A stretch of 64,000 bases of DNA from Mangrovibacterium sp041596335 (GCF_041596335.1 NZ_JBFHIT010000012.1:1-64000), one strand, 5' to 3'; positions 26,696 through 34,858 are shown, numbered from the stretch's first letter. The notes: a model not told the origin generated them from the sequence alone. Translations and numbers: made by a program.

Positions 26696-26793
26696 AGAAA
26701 AGAGGAGACTTTTGCCTCCTCTCTTTGAGTTTTGTGTGAAATAAAAAACTATGAAGAAAATGCAGTCGAGCTATGGTCTCGCTGCATAAAACT
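26696..26793 (-). ncRNA. Small RNA candidate 1
   Basis: Promoter B predicts a start near 26793 and a strong terminator closes at about 26696, giving about 98 nt without a meaningful reading frame. The 5' part folds (TGCAG with CTGCA and GAG with CTC around ACCATAG), followed by an A/U-rich single strand and the terminator stem. Only a 12-codon frame is present. The shape is that of a bacterial small RNA, though a leader of the next gene cannot be excluded. Confidence 0.5.
26701..26722 (-). terminator. Terminator of small RNA candidate 1
   Basis: On the minus strand AGAGGAG pairs with CTCCTCT around a short loop, followed by TTTTCTATT. Confidence 0.7.
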
Positions 26794-26798
26794 ACACT

Positions 26799-26865
26799 CC
26801 GAAGTACCGATGAATTAGAATAGTTTGAAAATAGAATCAACCAATGTGGCGATTTTATCAATGAA
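26799..26865 (-). promoter_or_regulatory. Direct-repeat promoter B (small RNA 1)
   Basis: Minus strand: TTCATTGA (26865-26858) and TTGGTTGA (26844-26837), 21 bases apart, with TACTTCGG (26806-26799) 36 bases downstream of the inner repeat. No protein gene begins within 200 bases downstream; a terminator does lie there. Confidence 0.7.
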
Positions 26866-27039
26866 ATCTGGAACCATTACGCGTGCTGCTTACATCAGTA
26901 AATCATTTGTCGTTTAATTGTCTGATGTAACTCACATGGCGCAAAAAATCATTTTCGCAAGTGTTTGTGGTTGGAGCAATCGGGTTGTTTCATGGGAACA
27001 AAGGGAACGAGTTTTTTTTTTCGTTGCACTTTTATGATC

Positions 27040-27441
27040 CTAGTAAAATCTTGTCCATTGATTCGCTGATGGCTGGGGCTCTGTTTGCTGTCTTATTCTC
27101 TTTTGGTAAGCTGTAAATAGCTTTTGCTGTTTCTTTGATAATCGGCTGGTTACTTCTTTTTCGAATTTGGATTCGAGGGCATCCATCTCTTTTGGGGAGA
27201 GTCGTCCGGATTTTAGTCTGGCTTTCACCTTTTCGAAATGAGCAATGAACAAATTGAAAATCTGTGTTTCTTGTTCGTTGCTTAACGAGAGTTGTTCCGA
27301 TAAATCGGCAACTATTTTATTGAGTTGTTTTGTATCTGGATAGGGCGGAGGCGCTTGTGGCACGACTGGCTGTGCCTGCACGAAATTTACGAATAAGAGG
27401 ATTGTTGCTATAATCCCCAATATATTTACTTGTCGATTCAT
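27040..27441 (-). CDS. Spy/CpxP-like periplasmic protein (copy 2)
   Basis: A 133-residue exported protein with a signal peptide ending NFVQAQ, a Pro-rich linker (PVVPQAPPPYPD) and a helical domain parallel to the protein at 26093: LSLSNEQ and LSKKQQKLF replace the LTxxQ motifs, and the KVKARLKSGR and EMDALESKFE stretches match KVVKAKLEAGR and EMEALEKSFE of copy 1. It starts 17 bases after the DUF1566 gene and is read from promoter C. Role likely periplasmic stress or metal binding; not established. Confidence 0.75.
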   Translation of the reverse strand: MNRQVNILGIIATILLFVNFVQAQPVVPQAPPPYPDTKQLNKIVADLSEQLSLSNEQETQIFNLFIAHFEKVKARLKSGRLSPKEMDALESKFEKEVTSRLSKKQQKLFTAYQKRIRQQTEPQPSANQWTRFY

Positions 27442-27458
27442 TTTAATTCCGGATTGTT

Positions 27459-28652
27459 TTATTCTGCATCGCGTACTAAGCGGACATAGTTGTAGTAGCG
27501 TTCGCCTCCTTCGCCTAACGGACCTCCCTCGTATTTAGTATCGAATCGAACACCGCCCGCGCCGTGGAAATCGTCACCATCACTATCAACTGCCATTCCA
27601 AACGCCACATACCAGGCATAGTAGTATGGCTGCCCGCTTTTAAAGTTCGCCGATGTACCGGTCCAATAGTAGCCGTAATCATCGTTCCCGGCTTCGTTTA
27701 CAATTGGAGTACAATTGAACAGCGGATTGATTGCCGGACCAACTTTTGACGCGTCGGTTGCCGACGGAGAATAGCCATAGTCAACAATCCCCTGAAGCTC
27801 TTTTACGTTGGGCAAACGCCAATCGGTATATCCGGCATACTCCGATCCTTCAGCATAAGCCAACGCGTCCTGCCAATCCATTCCTTCGCCGCTGTCGTCT
27901 TGTGCCCACATTAGTCCCGAAGCGTTGTCGGTAATGGTTCTGTCTCCATTGTTGGTATAATCATTCACCCCGTAGTCATCGCCACGCACTGCACGTACGT
28001 ATTTACCGCCAACTGGTCCCGAAGATTTGGCTGAGTAGGCTTTTATATGGCCGGTAACGTGGTTTACACCAAAGGCAGCATTTGAACCACCTTCTACTGT
28101 AACCCCGACATAATAGTTGCTCGACCAAAATTGCTCGTTTTTAGAGACCTTTCCGCTGGCCAACGTAAAATAATTGGTATTCAAATAGGGCCAACCAGAA
28201 CTAAAATCGCTGATTGAATACAATTCTTTACAGCTTGGCATGCGCCAGTCGTCATAACCACCAAGTTCTAACTCATTGCAGTAATCAACAGCTTCCTGCC
28301 AGGTGTAATCTTCGGAAGAGGGTACTCCTTGCCACATTAAGCCGGTGTTATTGTCGGTAATGGTTCCGTCACCATTGTTCGTGTAGCTCATTGTTTTACC
28401 GCTCAAATAGTTGGCATCTTGCCCATATAGCGGGTCGCCGATGTTTAATGACGCGATTACTTCACCGTCAGCATCGTATAGAGTTGTTTGGCCGGTGGCA
28501 ACTTGAATATAGTTTTCCACCTGGGGCGACTCAGCAGCCTTGTCTCCAGAGTTTTCATCGTTATCATGACATGCTGCAAACAGGCTTCCAAGCACTAATA
28601 TCGTCATTGCTTCAAGAACGAACGATATTGGTTTTGTTTTGTCGTTTTTCAT
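27459..28652 (-). CDS. DUF1566 (Lcl C-terminal domain) lipoprotein with two repeats
   Basis: A 397-residue surface lipoprotein (lipobox ending FAAC near residue 27). It contains two copies of the DUF1566/Lcl_C domain, each with an NGDGTITDN-type opening, GLMW, a W-x-EA/DA helix and DWRMPSCKEL or DWRLPNVKEL. The domain is of fibrinogen/lectin-like fold and has no agreed function. The ATG at 28652 is preferred over 28679 because promoter C places the transcript start near 28670. First gene of a two-gene unit with Spy-like copy 2. Confidence 0.85.
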   Translation of the reverse strand: MKNDKTKPISFVLEAMTILVLGSLFAACHDNDENSGDKAAESPQVENYIQVATGQTTLYDADGEVIASLNIGDPLYGQDANYLSGKTMSYTNNGDGTITDNNTGLMWQGVPSSEDYTWQEAVDYCNELELGGYDDWRMPSCKELYSISDFSSGWPYLNTNYFTLASGKVSKNEQFWSSNYYVGVTVEGGSNAAFGVNHVTGHIKAYSAKSSGPVGGKYVRAVRGDDYGVNDYTNNGDRTITDNASGLMWAQDDSGEGMDWQDALAYAEGSEYAGYTDWRLPNVKELQGIVDYGYSPSATDASKVGPAINPLFNCTPIVNEAGNDDYGYYWTGTSANFKSGQPYYYAWYVAFGMAVDSDGDDFHGAGGVRFDTKYEGGPLGEGGERYYNYVRLVRDAE

Positions 28653-28675
28653 CGCGAGATAGTTTGTAATGTGAA

Positions 28676-28742
28676 GCAAAGTAATGCTGAAGGACTGCGA
28701 AAGTGAAAAGGAATCAACGAATTAGTGAATTTTATCAATCAA
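28676..28742 (-). promoter_or_regulatory. Direct-repeat promoter C (DUF1566-Spy operon)
   Basis: Minus strand: TTGATTGA (28742-28735) and TTCGTTGA (28721-28714), 21 bases apart, with TACTTTGC (28683-28676) 36 bases downstream of the inner repeat. Predicted start near 28670 leaves an 18-base leader. Confidence 0.72.
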
Positions 28743-28859
28743 TAATTTCATGTTGTGAGACTCGCAAGTCTGTGGGAAGTAGATGTTTATAGAGGAATTT
28801 TATTGCTTTTTACCGCAGCTTTCGTCCTTTTTCTGTGGATCTGAACTCAGAATTTTTGC

Positions 28860-28886
28860 AAAAAAAAAGGGAGACCTCTGTCTCCC
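28860..28886 (-). terminator. Terminator of small RNA candidate 2
   Basis: On the minus strand GGGAGAC pairs perfectly with GTCTCCC over a four-base loop and is followed by nine T. Confidence 0.85.
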
Positions 28887-28948
28887 AATTCACTAACGAT
28901 CTAACTATACCTATTAAATCAATGAAAAACATCGATTTGTGTAAATTG
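28861..28948 (-). ncRNA. Small RNA candidate 2
   Basis: Promoter D predicts a start near 28948 and a perfect hairpin with nine T closes at 28860, giving about 88 nt. A 40-codon frame starts at 28932 but runs through the terminator, so a stable protein product is unlikely. It sits in front of promoter C, as small RNA 1 sits in front of promoter A. Confidence 0.5.
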
Positions 28949-28953
28949 ATATC

Positions 28954-29020
28954 TCAAAGAAAAGGGAAATAGCATTGTTGCAGAAAAAGATTCAACGAAT
29001 TGGGCTATTTTATCAACGAA
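28954..29020 (-). promoter_or_regulatory. Direct-repeat promoter D (small RNA 2)
   Basis: Minus strand: two identical TTCGTTGA repeats (29020-29013 and 28999-28992), 21 bases apart, with TTCTTTGA (28961-28954) 36 bases downstream of the inner repeat. This is the cleanest of the five sites. Confidence 0.75.
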
Positions 29021-29207
29021 TCGTTTGACAGAAGATCCGGAGTGGCTGATTCGAAATTTGTTCATATTAATCTCTATGTGGCTCAGATGGATTTATGAAG
29101 TACATCGTGATGGATCGGAGATGAAGGGGCTTTGTTTTCGAAGTGCTGGCTTTCTTTTTGCCAATCACTTTTTTCAGTTGGTCAGAGAAGCTTTTCTCTA
29201 CAAAAAA

Positions 29208-29227
29208 GGGGAGACTTCAGTCTCCCC
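29208..29227 (-). terminator. Terminator of the beta-helix lipoprotein gene
   Basis: GGGGAGACT pairs with AGTCTCCCC over a two-base loop, followed on the minus strand by TTTTTTG. It lies 40 bases after the stop at 29269. Confidence 0.85.
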
Positions 29228-29268
29228 GATTGGGTGTTGGATTTTAGTTGAAAACATGTTTTCAGTTG

Positions 29269-31014
29269 CTACAGGTCTATCGAAGTCACCATGCTTGAAA
29301 TCGTAAACTGGCTATACTTTGTGCCGCCTGTGTAGGTTCCTGAGGAGTACAGTCCGTCGGTTGCGATGCCGCTTGAACTTCCGCCAATGTACACTTCGTA
29401 GGTTGTACCTTTCGTTAGTTTCGACGACGAAAAAACAAGGGACTGAAACGTCTTGTGCGGTTCGTAGGTTAAAATTTCGTTTCCCTCGCTATCCTGAATG
29501 CGGATGATTTTTCCGGCAGACAAGGAGGAGCTAAAATCGATGAGAAAGGAGTACTGACTTGAAGAAGATCCAGGAGCCATCGACATACGGGAACTACCAA
29601 CACCAACTAAAAAGCCGCCACTAACTACGCACGTTCCATCGTAGTCTAACGAGCTGTTTTCAGTTGTTGAATCGCTGTTGACCAGCTGTGTTCCGCCTGA
29701 AATATCCAATAGGTCGTTTGAGTCGAGTCCGTCGCCTTCACAATCAATAACAATATAACCGCCCGAAATAATGAGCGCGTAATCACTTGTTACGCTTGCG
29801 CTTTTACGCCCAGTTCCACCACCGCTTGTGGTACCTCCGGCTGAAACATTTATTCCGTCGTCGCTGGCAATGATGTTGATATACCCATCGGTTATTGTAA
29901 TGCTACCCAGAGCACTTTCCAGCCCTTCGTACGCGTCAGTAATGTAAATATCACCCGAGCTGATCGTGAGATCCGCTTCGGCATGGATTCCATCGTCGCC
30001 GGATGCCAGGTAAAACGTACCGCCCGAAATTTCAATGTCGCCGTCAGAATGGATGGCATCGTCGGCTGAATTAACAGTAATGGTACCACCAATAAACTGA
30101 CTGCTTGTGCCCGATTTTATTCCTTTAGCTGAAGCATCAGAGCTAAGGTAGGCATTGTTGCCGCCACCCGAAGTAAGATCCAAATTGCCGGTTACGACCA
30201 TCACCTCCTTTTCGGCATCAATAGCATCGCCGACGGCTGTAATATCGATTGTTCCGTCATTGATGGTAATGTATCCGCGCCCTTCATCGTCGGCATTGTC
30301 TGATTTTAAGCCGTTGCCACCGCAGTCTACCGTTATATTTCCATTGTTAATAATCAGATAATCCTTTCCTCTGATGCCATCGTCAACAGCCGTTACGCTT
30401 ATGTTTCCGCCGGAAATTATCATCCCGTCTTTGCTCGTGATCCCATCGTTGTAATTTCCGGTAACCACCAGCGTTCCGTCGCCATACAATGTCAGATCGA
30501 TTTTACTGAAAATAGCCGCATTGGCATCTTCTTCGTCGGAACTGTACGACGAACCATCGGCAACTTTGTTTTCCGTGTCATCGGCTAAAACGATCATTGC
30601 TTTTTCAGCATCCTCAATATAAATCGGTGCATTGGAAGAACAACTAATATCTACGCCATTTAAAATCAAGCGCACAATCGTTTCGTCGTCGGTGTCAACT
30701 ACAATTTGGCCGTCAGTCAATGTTCCGGAAACGCTGTATGTTCCTGCAGCAGTAATCGTCACTTTGCTTCCGCTGGCCGTTGCACCATCGCCGTTTACAC
30801 TTATCGAACTTCCGTTTAAGGTAATTGTAACAATATCCGTGCTGTCCCAAATGTAGTCGGTCGATTCGTCGTGATCCCCAATATTATCCGAATCGTCATC
30901 AGTTTCTACCTCTGTATCCGTTTCGGAAATCAGGTCAGAGTCCCTTTCGCAGGAGAGCAAAAAGAAACAAGTAATTGCGCCTAGCAAAAAGATTAATTGT
31001 TTTGTTGTCTTCAT
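29269..31014 (-). CDS. Cthe_2159-like beta-helix carbohydrate-binding lipoprotein
   Basis: A 581-residue surface lipoprotein (lipobox ending LLSC) with an acidic Asp/Glu/Thr/Ser linker. The bulk is a parallel beta-helix built of short rungs such as ISGGNISVTAVDDGIRG, INDGTIDITAVGDAID and ISGGTFYLASGDDGIHA, as in the Cthe_2159 (DUF4353) family, a cellulose/polygalacturonate binder. Recurrent DDGI and DAI turns could bind Ca2+. The last 60 residues form a separate beta domain. It follows the CotH gene after a terminator, so it may have its own promoter. Likely role is binding an acidic polymer outside the cell, which is inference. Confidence 0.85.
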   Translation of the reverse strand: MKTTKQLIFLLGAITCFFLLSCERDSDLISETDTEVETDDDSDNIGDHDESTDYIWDSTDIVTITLNGSSISVNGDGATASGSKVTITAAGTYSVSGTLTDGQIVVDTDDETIVRLILNGVDISCSSNAPIYIEDAEKAMIVLADDTENKVADGSSYSSDEEDANAAIFSKIDLTLYGDGTLVVTGNYNDGITSKDGMIISGGNISVTAVDDGIRGKDYLIINNGNITVDCGGNGLKSDNADDEGRGYITINDGTIDITAVGDAIDAEKEVMVVTGNLDLTSGGGNNAYLSSDASAKGIKSGTSSQFIGGTITVNSADDAIHSDGDIEISGGTFYLASGDDGIHAEADLTISSGDIYITDAYEGLESALGSITITDGYINIIASDDGINVSAGGTTSGGGTGRKSASVTSDYALIISGGYIVIDCEGDGLDSNDLLDISGGTQLVNSDSTTENSSLDYDGTCVVSGGFLVGVGSSRMSMAPGSSSSQYSFLIDFSSSLSAGKIIRIQDSEGNEILTYEPHKTFQSLVFSSSKLTKGTTYEVYIGGSSSGIATDGLYSSGTYTGGTKYSQFTISSMVTSIDL

Positions 31015-31062
31015 GGTGTTTATTTATTTCTGTTCTTGTTAACAAGCAGGTTACTAAATAAA

Positions 31063-31098
31063 TAGCACTAAACTTTCGGTAGAAGAGGTTTAGTGCTA
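31063..31098 (-). terminator. Terminator after CotH copy 2
   Basis: TAGCACTAAA (31063-31072) pairs with TTTAGTGCTA (31089-31098); the minus-strand copy is followed by TTTATTTA. It separates the VTC-CotH operon from the beta-helix gene. Confidence 0.75.
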
Positions 31099-31170
31099 TA
31101 TCAATAAGAATTAAAATCAAACGTCAGCGTTCCGTAATTTATCTTTTTAGTACCTTTTGGATCGGATGAA

Positions 31171-32562
31171 TTATTTCAGATAACTTGTTACAGCGCTATT
31201 TCGTGAGGTAACATGGCTTTTTAAAGTTGAAACTCCCGAGTCGAAATATGAATCGCTGTAAATAAATGTGTACCCCGACTCCTCTGCATAGGCATATTCT
31301 TTTAGTAAATCGTAATAAGTAGAATAGGTGCTAATCATGTCGGCCGGTATAAATACTTCGTCGATAAACTGTTGCAAGTAGCCTTCGTATATTGCTTCGT
31401 ATTCCGGCTGGGCAATCAGATATTTAATTAATGGCCAGCTACTACTTACACTACTCATGCTAAAGGGTAAGGCTCCACTTTGTTTCCCGCTTTGGAATGC
31501 TTCGTTGTTGTCCCAAGGAATCCAGGTAAGCAATCCATCGTCAGGATTGCTGTATAGATAATAATTATGGGTCATGTTTCCATAGGTATCCCAATTCTGA
31601 ATGACAGTATTTGCTGCCAGCCATTTCAAAAAGCCATCAACATTAAACACGCTTTCCAGGTTAGTTTTCCATGCTTCAACGTCGCTGGTTCTTTCAGAAC
31701 TGTTTATGATCGTATAAAGCGATTTTACATCGGAATAATTGGCCGAGTCTTCGTTTGTTTTTAAATAGAATTCGTCGGTATCGTAGGTTCCACTGGCAAA
31801 TGAAGCCGCGTCGCCATCGGGTTTATACAGGTTGCCGGTGCTATTGGCAAATTGTGTATCAATAACTGTGTCGTCAACCTCTTCAACCAATGCGTAAACA
31901 CCATAATATTGAGTGGTGCTTCCATTATTTACATATACCACACAAAAAGCAGTTTGCGATGCTGCCAATCCAAATTGACGGAAAAGATCGGCACCCACTT
32001 TTTCGCGCATCAATGAATAATCAAGGTAGTTATTGTTCAGATTCAACTGTTTGAATCCATAAAAGCGTTGATTTTTAATGGCCGGGTATTCGTCTTCAAA
32101 TTCATCAAAATCGAGTTTGAATGAATATTTTTTAATTCCGGAATTATAAGTGGATTTAAGGCTCGAATTTCCTTTGTACCGTACGCCAACATGGTACCAT
32201 TCAGTATCGTTGAAAGTTACAGAGCACTCATAAAAGTTCGGATCAGAAGATAAATCGGCGCCACTGCTGGTGCTGGATTTTATAACCGACGACAAATTAG
32301 ACTGCATTGAAGACCAGTTGCTGCTGCTAATTTTAATGTCAATGCGCAATACTTCCGATTGGTTGAAAACTATTGAGTAGTTCGGTTCTGTATCGGAGCC
32401 ATGCGTAGCTTCTGTCCAGTCGCTATAGTCAGCGGTATCAACAACTTCAACAACTTCAGTGTCATCCCCGTCGTCCGGTTCAGTAGTCTCTAAATTGTCT
32501 TCTCTGCAAGCTGAAAAGGCAAGCAGTAAAAAAGCGAATAGTGTTAGATAGTATAGTTTCAT
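31171..32562 (-). CDS. CotH kinase family lipoprotein (copy 2)
   Basis: A 463-residue lipoprotein (lipobox ending AFSAC) with an acidic Thr/Asp/Glu linker and a CotH domain. Conserved elements match copy 1 at 10400: QRFYGFKQLNLNNN, YGVYALVEEVDDT, NLYKPDG, QNWDTYGNMTHNYYLY and WIPWDNNEA. The CotH fold is an atypical protein kinase; here the protein should act on the cell surface or in the periplasm. It lacks the Gly/Pro-rich insert of copy 1. Last gene of the operon VTC, DUF4956, DUF2490-like, CotH, an association seen repeatedly among bacteria. Confidence 0.9.
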   Translation of the reverse strand: MKLYYLTLFAFLLLAFSACREDNLETTEPDDGDDTEVVEVVDTADYSDWTEATHGSDTEPNYSIVFNQSEVLRIDIKISSSNWSSMQSNLSSVIKSSTSSGADLSSDPNFYECSVTFNDTEWYHVGVRYKGNSSLKSTYNSGIKKYSFKLDFDEFEDEYPAIKNQRFYGFKQLNLNNNYLDYSLMREKVGADLFRQFGLAASQTAFCVVYVNNGSTTQYYGVYALVEEVDDTVIDTQFANSTGNLYKPDGDAASFASGTYDTDEFYLKTNEDSANYSDVKSLYTIINSSERTSDVEAWKTNLESVFNVDGFLKWLAANTVIQNWDTYGNMTHNYYLYSNPDDGLLTWIPWDNNEAFQSGKQSGALPFSMSSVSSSWPLIKYLIAQPEYEAIYEGYLQQFIDEVFIPADMISTYSTYYDLLKEYAYAEESGYTFIYSDSYFDSGVSTLKSHVTSRNSAVTSYLK

Positions 32563-32574
32563 GATAAAAAATGG

Positions 32575-33237
32575 TTAGAATTTAACTTTATACCCAAGGC
32601 TAAAAATATGTCGGTTTAAATAGTCGGTTTTAAAGTAATCGAGTTTGTAATCTACGCCCAGGTAGTTGTTTTTAAATAGTTTATAGTCAGCACCAACCAT
32701 GTAGCGCATTTTGTATAGTCCGTCGCCATCGAGTTGTTGGAATGCTTCGATACCAACTGACGGCGTAATTTTGCTTTTACTGATATTATAGCTTACCGAA
32801 GCTTTGTATCGCAGAAATTTTTCGTTGGTGTTTTCATCGTCACTATCGTTGGTGTAACGAATACGAATTGATGGCTCAAACCGATCGAACTCTTTTTTAA
32901 CCGTTGCACTTAAAGAAAAACGGTTTAAATATTCGGTGTCTTTTTCATCGCGCAAGTTGGCTTCAATGCGATAGGCAGCACCTACCGAAAGGAATTTAAC
33001 GAGCTTGTATGTTGCTTCACCTTCAAAAAGGTATTTGTCGGCCGAAAAATCGTTGTAGAGGCGAATTTCAGGTGCAATACTTAGCTTCAACTTCTTTACC
33101 GGTTCGAAACTAACCTCTGCTGAAACACGGGTTTGTACTTCGTTTTCTACGTCTTGTGCAGTTGCAGACGCCTGACCGATTAGCAGAATGATTAACGTAA
33201 AGAAGAGAGCTTTAGCTGTTGAAATTGTTGTTTTCAT
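32575..33237 (-). CDS. DUF2490-like outer-membrane beta-barrel protein
   Basis: A 220-residue exported protein: signal peptide (to ASATAQ), then alternating strands such as KLKLSIAPEIRLYND, YKLVKFLSVGAAYRI and YLGVDYKLDYF, ending in an aromatic/charged C-terminal strand (SLGYKVKF) typical of outer-membrane barrels. It fits DUF2490. It sits 12 bases upstream of CotH in the operon, so it may form the outer-membrane part of the same system. Function unknown. Confidence 0.78.
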   Translation of the reverse strand: MKTTISTAKALFFTLIILLIGQASATAQDVENEVQTRVSAEVSFEPVKKLKLSIAPEIRLYNDFSADKYLFEGEATYKLVKFLSVGAAYRIEANLRDEKDTEYLNRFSLSATVKKEFDRFEPSIRIRYTNDSDDENTNEKFLRYKASVSYNISKSKITPSVGIEAFQQLDGDGLYKMRYMVGADYKLFKNNYLGVDYKLDYFKTDYLNRHIFSLGYKVKF

Positions 33238-33264
33238 TCGAGATTGATGTTTGTGGTTCGATTG

Positions 33265-33969
33265 TTATTGTTCTTTCCCGTTAATGTTGAAGTAAAGAAC
33301 GATGTAGGCGACATCCTTCAAAAAGTCAATTTTTTGAATCTCATACCGTTTAATATTGATGCCGGTGCGTAGTTTCAGGTCTTCTAGAAGCTTGTCCTTG
33401 TTTTTCTCATTAATGTTTTCAATCCGTTCATAGATTAATTGGATTGATCCTTCCTGTTTTAGTTGCAAGCGTTTTTCGAGAATCCACAGACCAAAAATGA
33501 TGACCGAGTTGGTAAACACTAATTCAGCATAGCTTACTTTTTTATTGGCCAGAGCATTGATAACCGATATTCCGATAACAATAAACAGGTAAGTCATTTC
33601 CTTAATCGGAATGGCATCCGTTCGATATCGGATAATGCCAAATATGGCAAAAAGACCAAGAGCAAAACCAAGTTCCAGTTTCACATTGTTCAACAGAAAG
33701 CAAAGTAGAAAAACGATAACGCCAATCGCTAAAAAGCTAAAGTAGAAGTCTTTGCGTTTGCTGTATTTGCCGTACATAAAATGCACCACCGCAAAAATCA
33801 ATATCGTATTTAGGACTAAGCGAACCAGAAGTTCGTTGAAATCGGCGGTATTGATGAGTTTTATTCCGAGAAATCGGAGGTTTTCCTCCCAGTCTGTAAC
33901 TGGCGCGATAATCGGACTGGCGATATTTAAACTATCAACTGCATTTGTTAAAATGGACATTAACTGCAT
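33265..33969 (-). CDS. DUF4956 membrane protein
   Basis: A 234-residue inner-membrane protein. About four helices (LVLNTILIFAVVHFMY, YFSFLAIGVIVFLLCFLL, LGFALGLFAIFGIIRYR, YLFIVIGISVINALA) precede a soluble C-terminal domain of about 80 residues (ending FNINGKEQ). RYRTDAIPIKEMTYLF is the family hallmark. DUF4956 is often next to VTC-domain genes; its function is unproven. A channel or export partner for polyphosphate is one possibility. It starts 3 bases after the VTC stop. Confidence 0.87.
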   Translation of the reverse strand: MQLMSILTNAVDSLNIASPIIAPVTDWEENLRFLGIKLINTADFNELLVRLVLNTILIFAVVHFMYGKYSKRKDFYFSFLAIGVIVFLLCFLLNNVKLELGFALGLFAIFGIIRYRTDAIPIKEMTYLFIVIGISVINALANKKVSYAELVFTNSVIIFGLWILEKRLQLKQEGSIQLIYERIENINEKNKDKLLEDLKLRTGINIKRYEIQKIDFLKDVAYIVLYFNINGKEQ

Positions 33970-33972
33970 AAA

Positions 33973-34755
33973 TTATGAATTTTGGTGGTATAGATTAAGA
34001 TTCTTTTGAGTTGCTTTTTCAAGTCTTCTGATTTTTCCCTTAAACGCGTTGCGCTTTATTTGGGCGTCAGTAACTACACGGCCGATACAATATTTACTGA
34101 ATCCTCCGATTCTAATTCGCTTTTCGAATAAAGCACTTGCTATTGGTGAGCCATTGCTATTGCCTTCCGATTTAATTTCTACGATGGCGATCTTGTCCAA
34201 CCGGCAGGTTTTGTTTTTACTCTCGAATTCCAGATTTAGATCAATGGTACAACGCTCGTTATAGTTTTTGCTAACGAGTGTCAATCGTGTAAAACGATTC
34301 GATAGCACCGGACTAAGTTCATTCGGATCGTGAGGGATTTGTTTTATCAGGAATTCATTTTCACGCGTGGTGAAATGTGGATTGTCATATTCTGTCCGGA
34401 TTCGTTCCTTTATAGTTCTGCCTTTGTTGGTTTTCTGTTTCACCTCAAGAAAGCTTATTCCTGATGAGACATAGCTTCGACGTCGCACTTTGTATCGGTT
34501 TAGCTTACCATTGTGATGTTGCGTATACATCCCATTGTTCTGGGTGTCGAAGTATGTTGTTGAATAAGGCAGTAGCTTTTGTCCGTCGATTTCCAATACG
34601 AAATAATCGTCACGTATTTCTTCCAGCAAATCAGCTAACTGGCTAACATGGAACCAATATTTAGTGTCGGTACGATCCATCAATTTGACATCTTTCATGT
34701 CCTCCAATTGAATGGGCTCAAATAAATTTGATTTCTTGACAATGACGTTATGCAT
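33973..34755 (-). CDS. VTC-domain protein, probable polyphosphate polymerase
   Basis: A 260-residue soluble protein with the triphosphate-tunnel fold of VTC domains, which in yeast Vtc4 make polyphosphate from ATP. Tunnel residues visible are the early DRTDTKYWF, basic strand KLNRYKVRRRSY, FLEVKQKTNKGRTIKERI (Glu/Lys/Arg), IDLNLEF and VEIKSEG near the end. No signal peptide and no SPX domain, so it acts in the cytosol with no eukaryotic-type sensor. First gene of the operon behind promoter E. Activity is predicted, not shown. Confidence 0.88.
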   Translation of the reverse strand: MHNVIVKKSNLFEPIQLEDMKDVKLMDRTDTKYWFHVSQLADLLEEIRDDYFVLEIDGQKLLPYSTTYFDTQNNGMYTQHHNGKLNRYKVRRRSYVSSGISFLEVKQKTNKGRTIKERIRTEYDNPHFTTRENEFLIKQIPHDPNELSPVLSNRFTRLTLVSKNYNERCTIDLNLEFESKNKTCRLDKIAIVEIKSEGNSNGSPIASALFEKRIRIGGFSKYCIGRVVTDAQIKRNAFKGKIRRLEKATQKNLNLYHQNS

Positions 34756-34791
34756 TTCTCATGATATTAGATTGTCCTACTGGATTTTTGT

Positions 34792-34858
34792 GTGAAGATA
34801 GTTTCTAAAGGCAAAACAGGAAAAATAATTCAACCAATCGGGGATTTCTTTCAATGAA
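34792..34858 (-). promoter_or_regulatory. Direct-repeat promoter E (VTC-DUF4956-DUF2490-CotH operon)
   Basis: Minus strand: TTCATTGA (34858-34851) and TTGGTTGA (34837-34830), 21 bases apart, with ATCTTCAC at 34799-34792 (36 bases) or, shifted by one, TATCTTCA. The -7 match is the weakest of the five. Start codon at 34755. Confidence 0.65.

Noticed and set aside
28810..28932. 40-codon minus-strand frame starting just after promoter D
   Set aside because: It reads through a perfect hairpin with nine T at 28860-28886; kept only as a caution in the small RNA finding.
29025..29306. 93-codon plus-strand frame
   Set aside because: It runs across the minus-strand terminator at 29208-29227 and overlaps the end of the beta-helix gene; composition is not protein-like.
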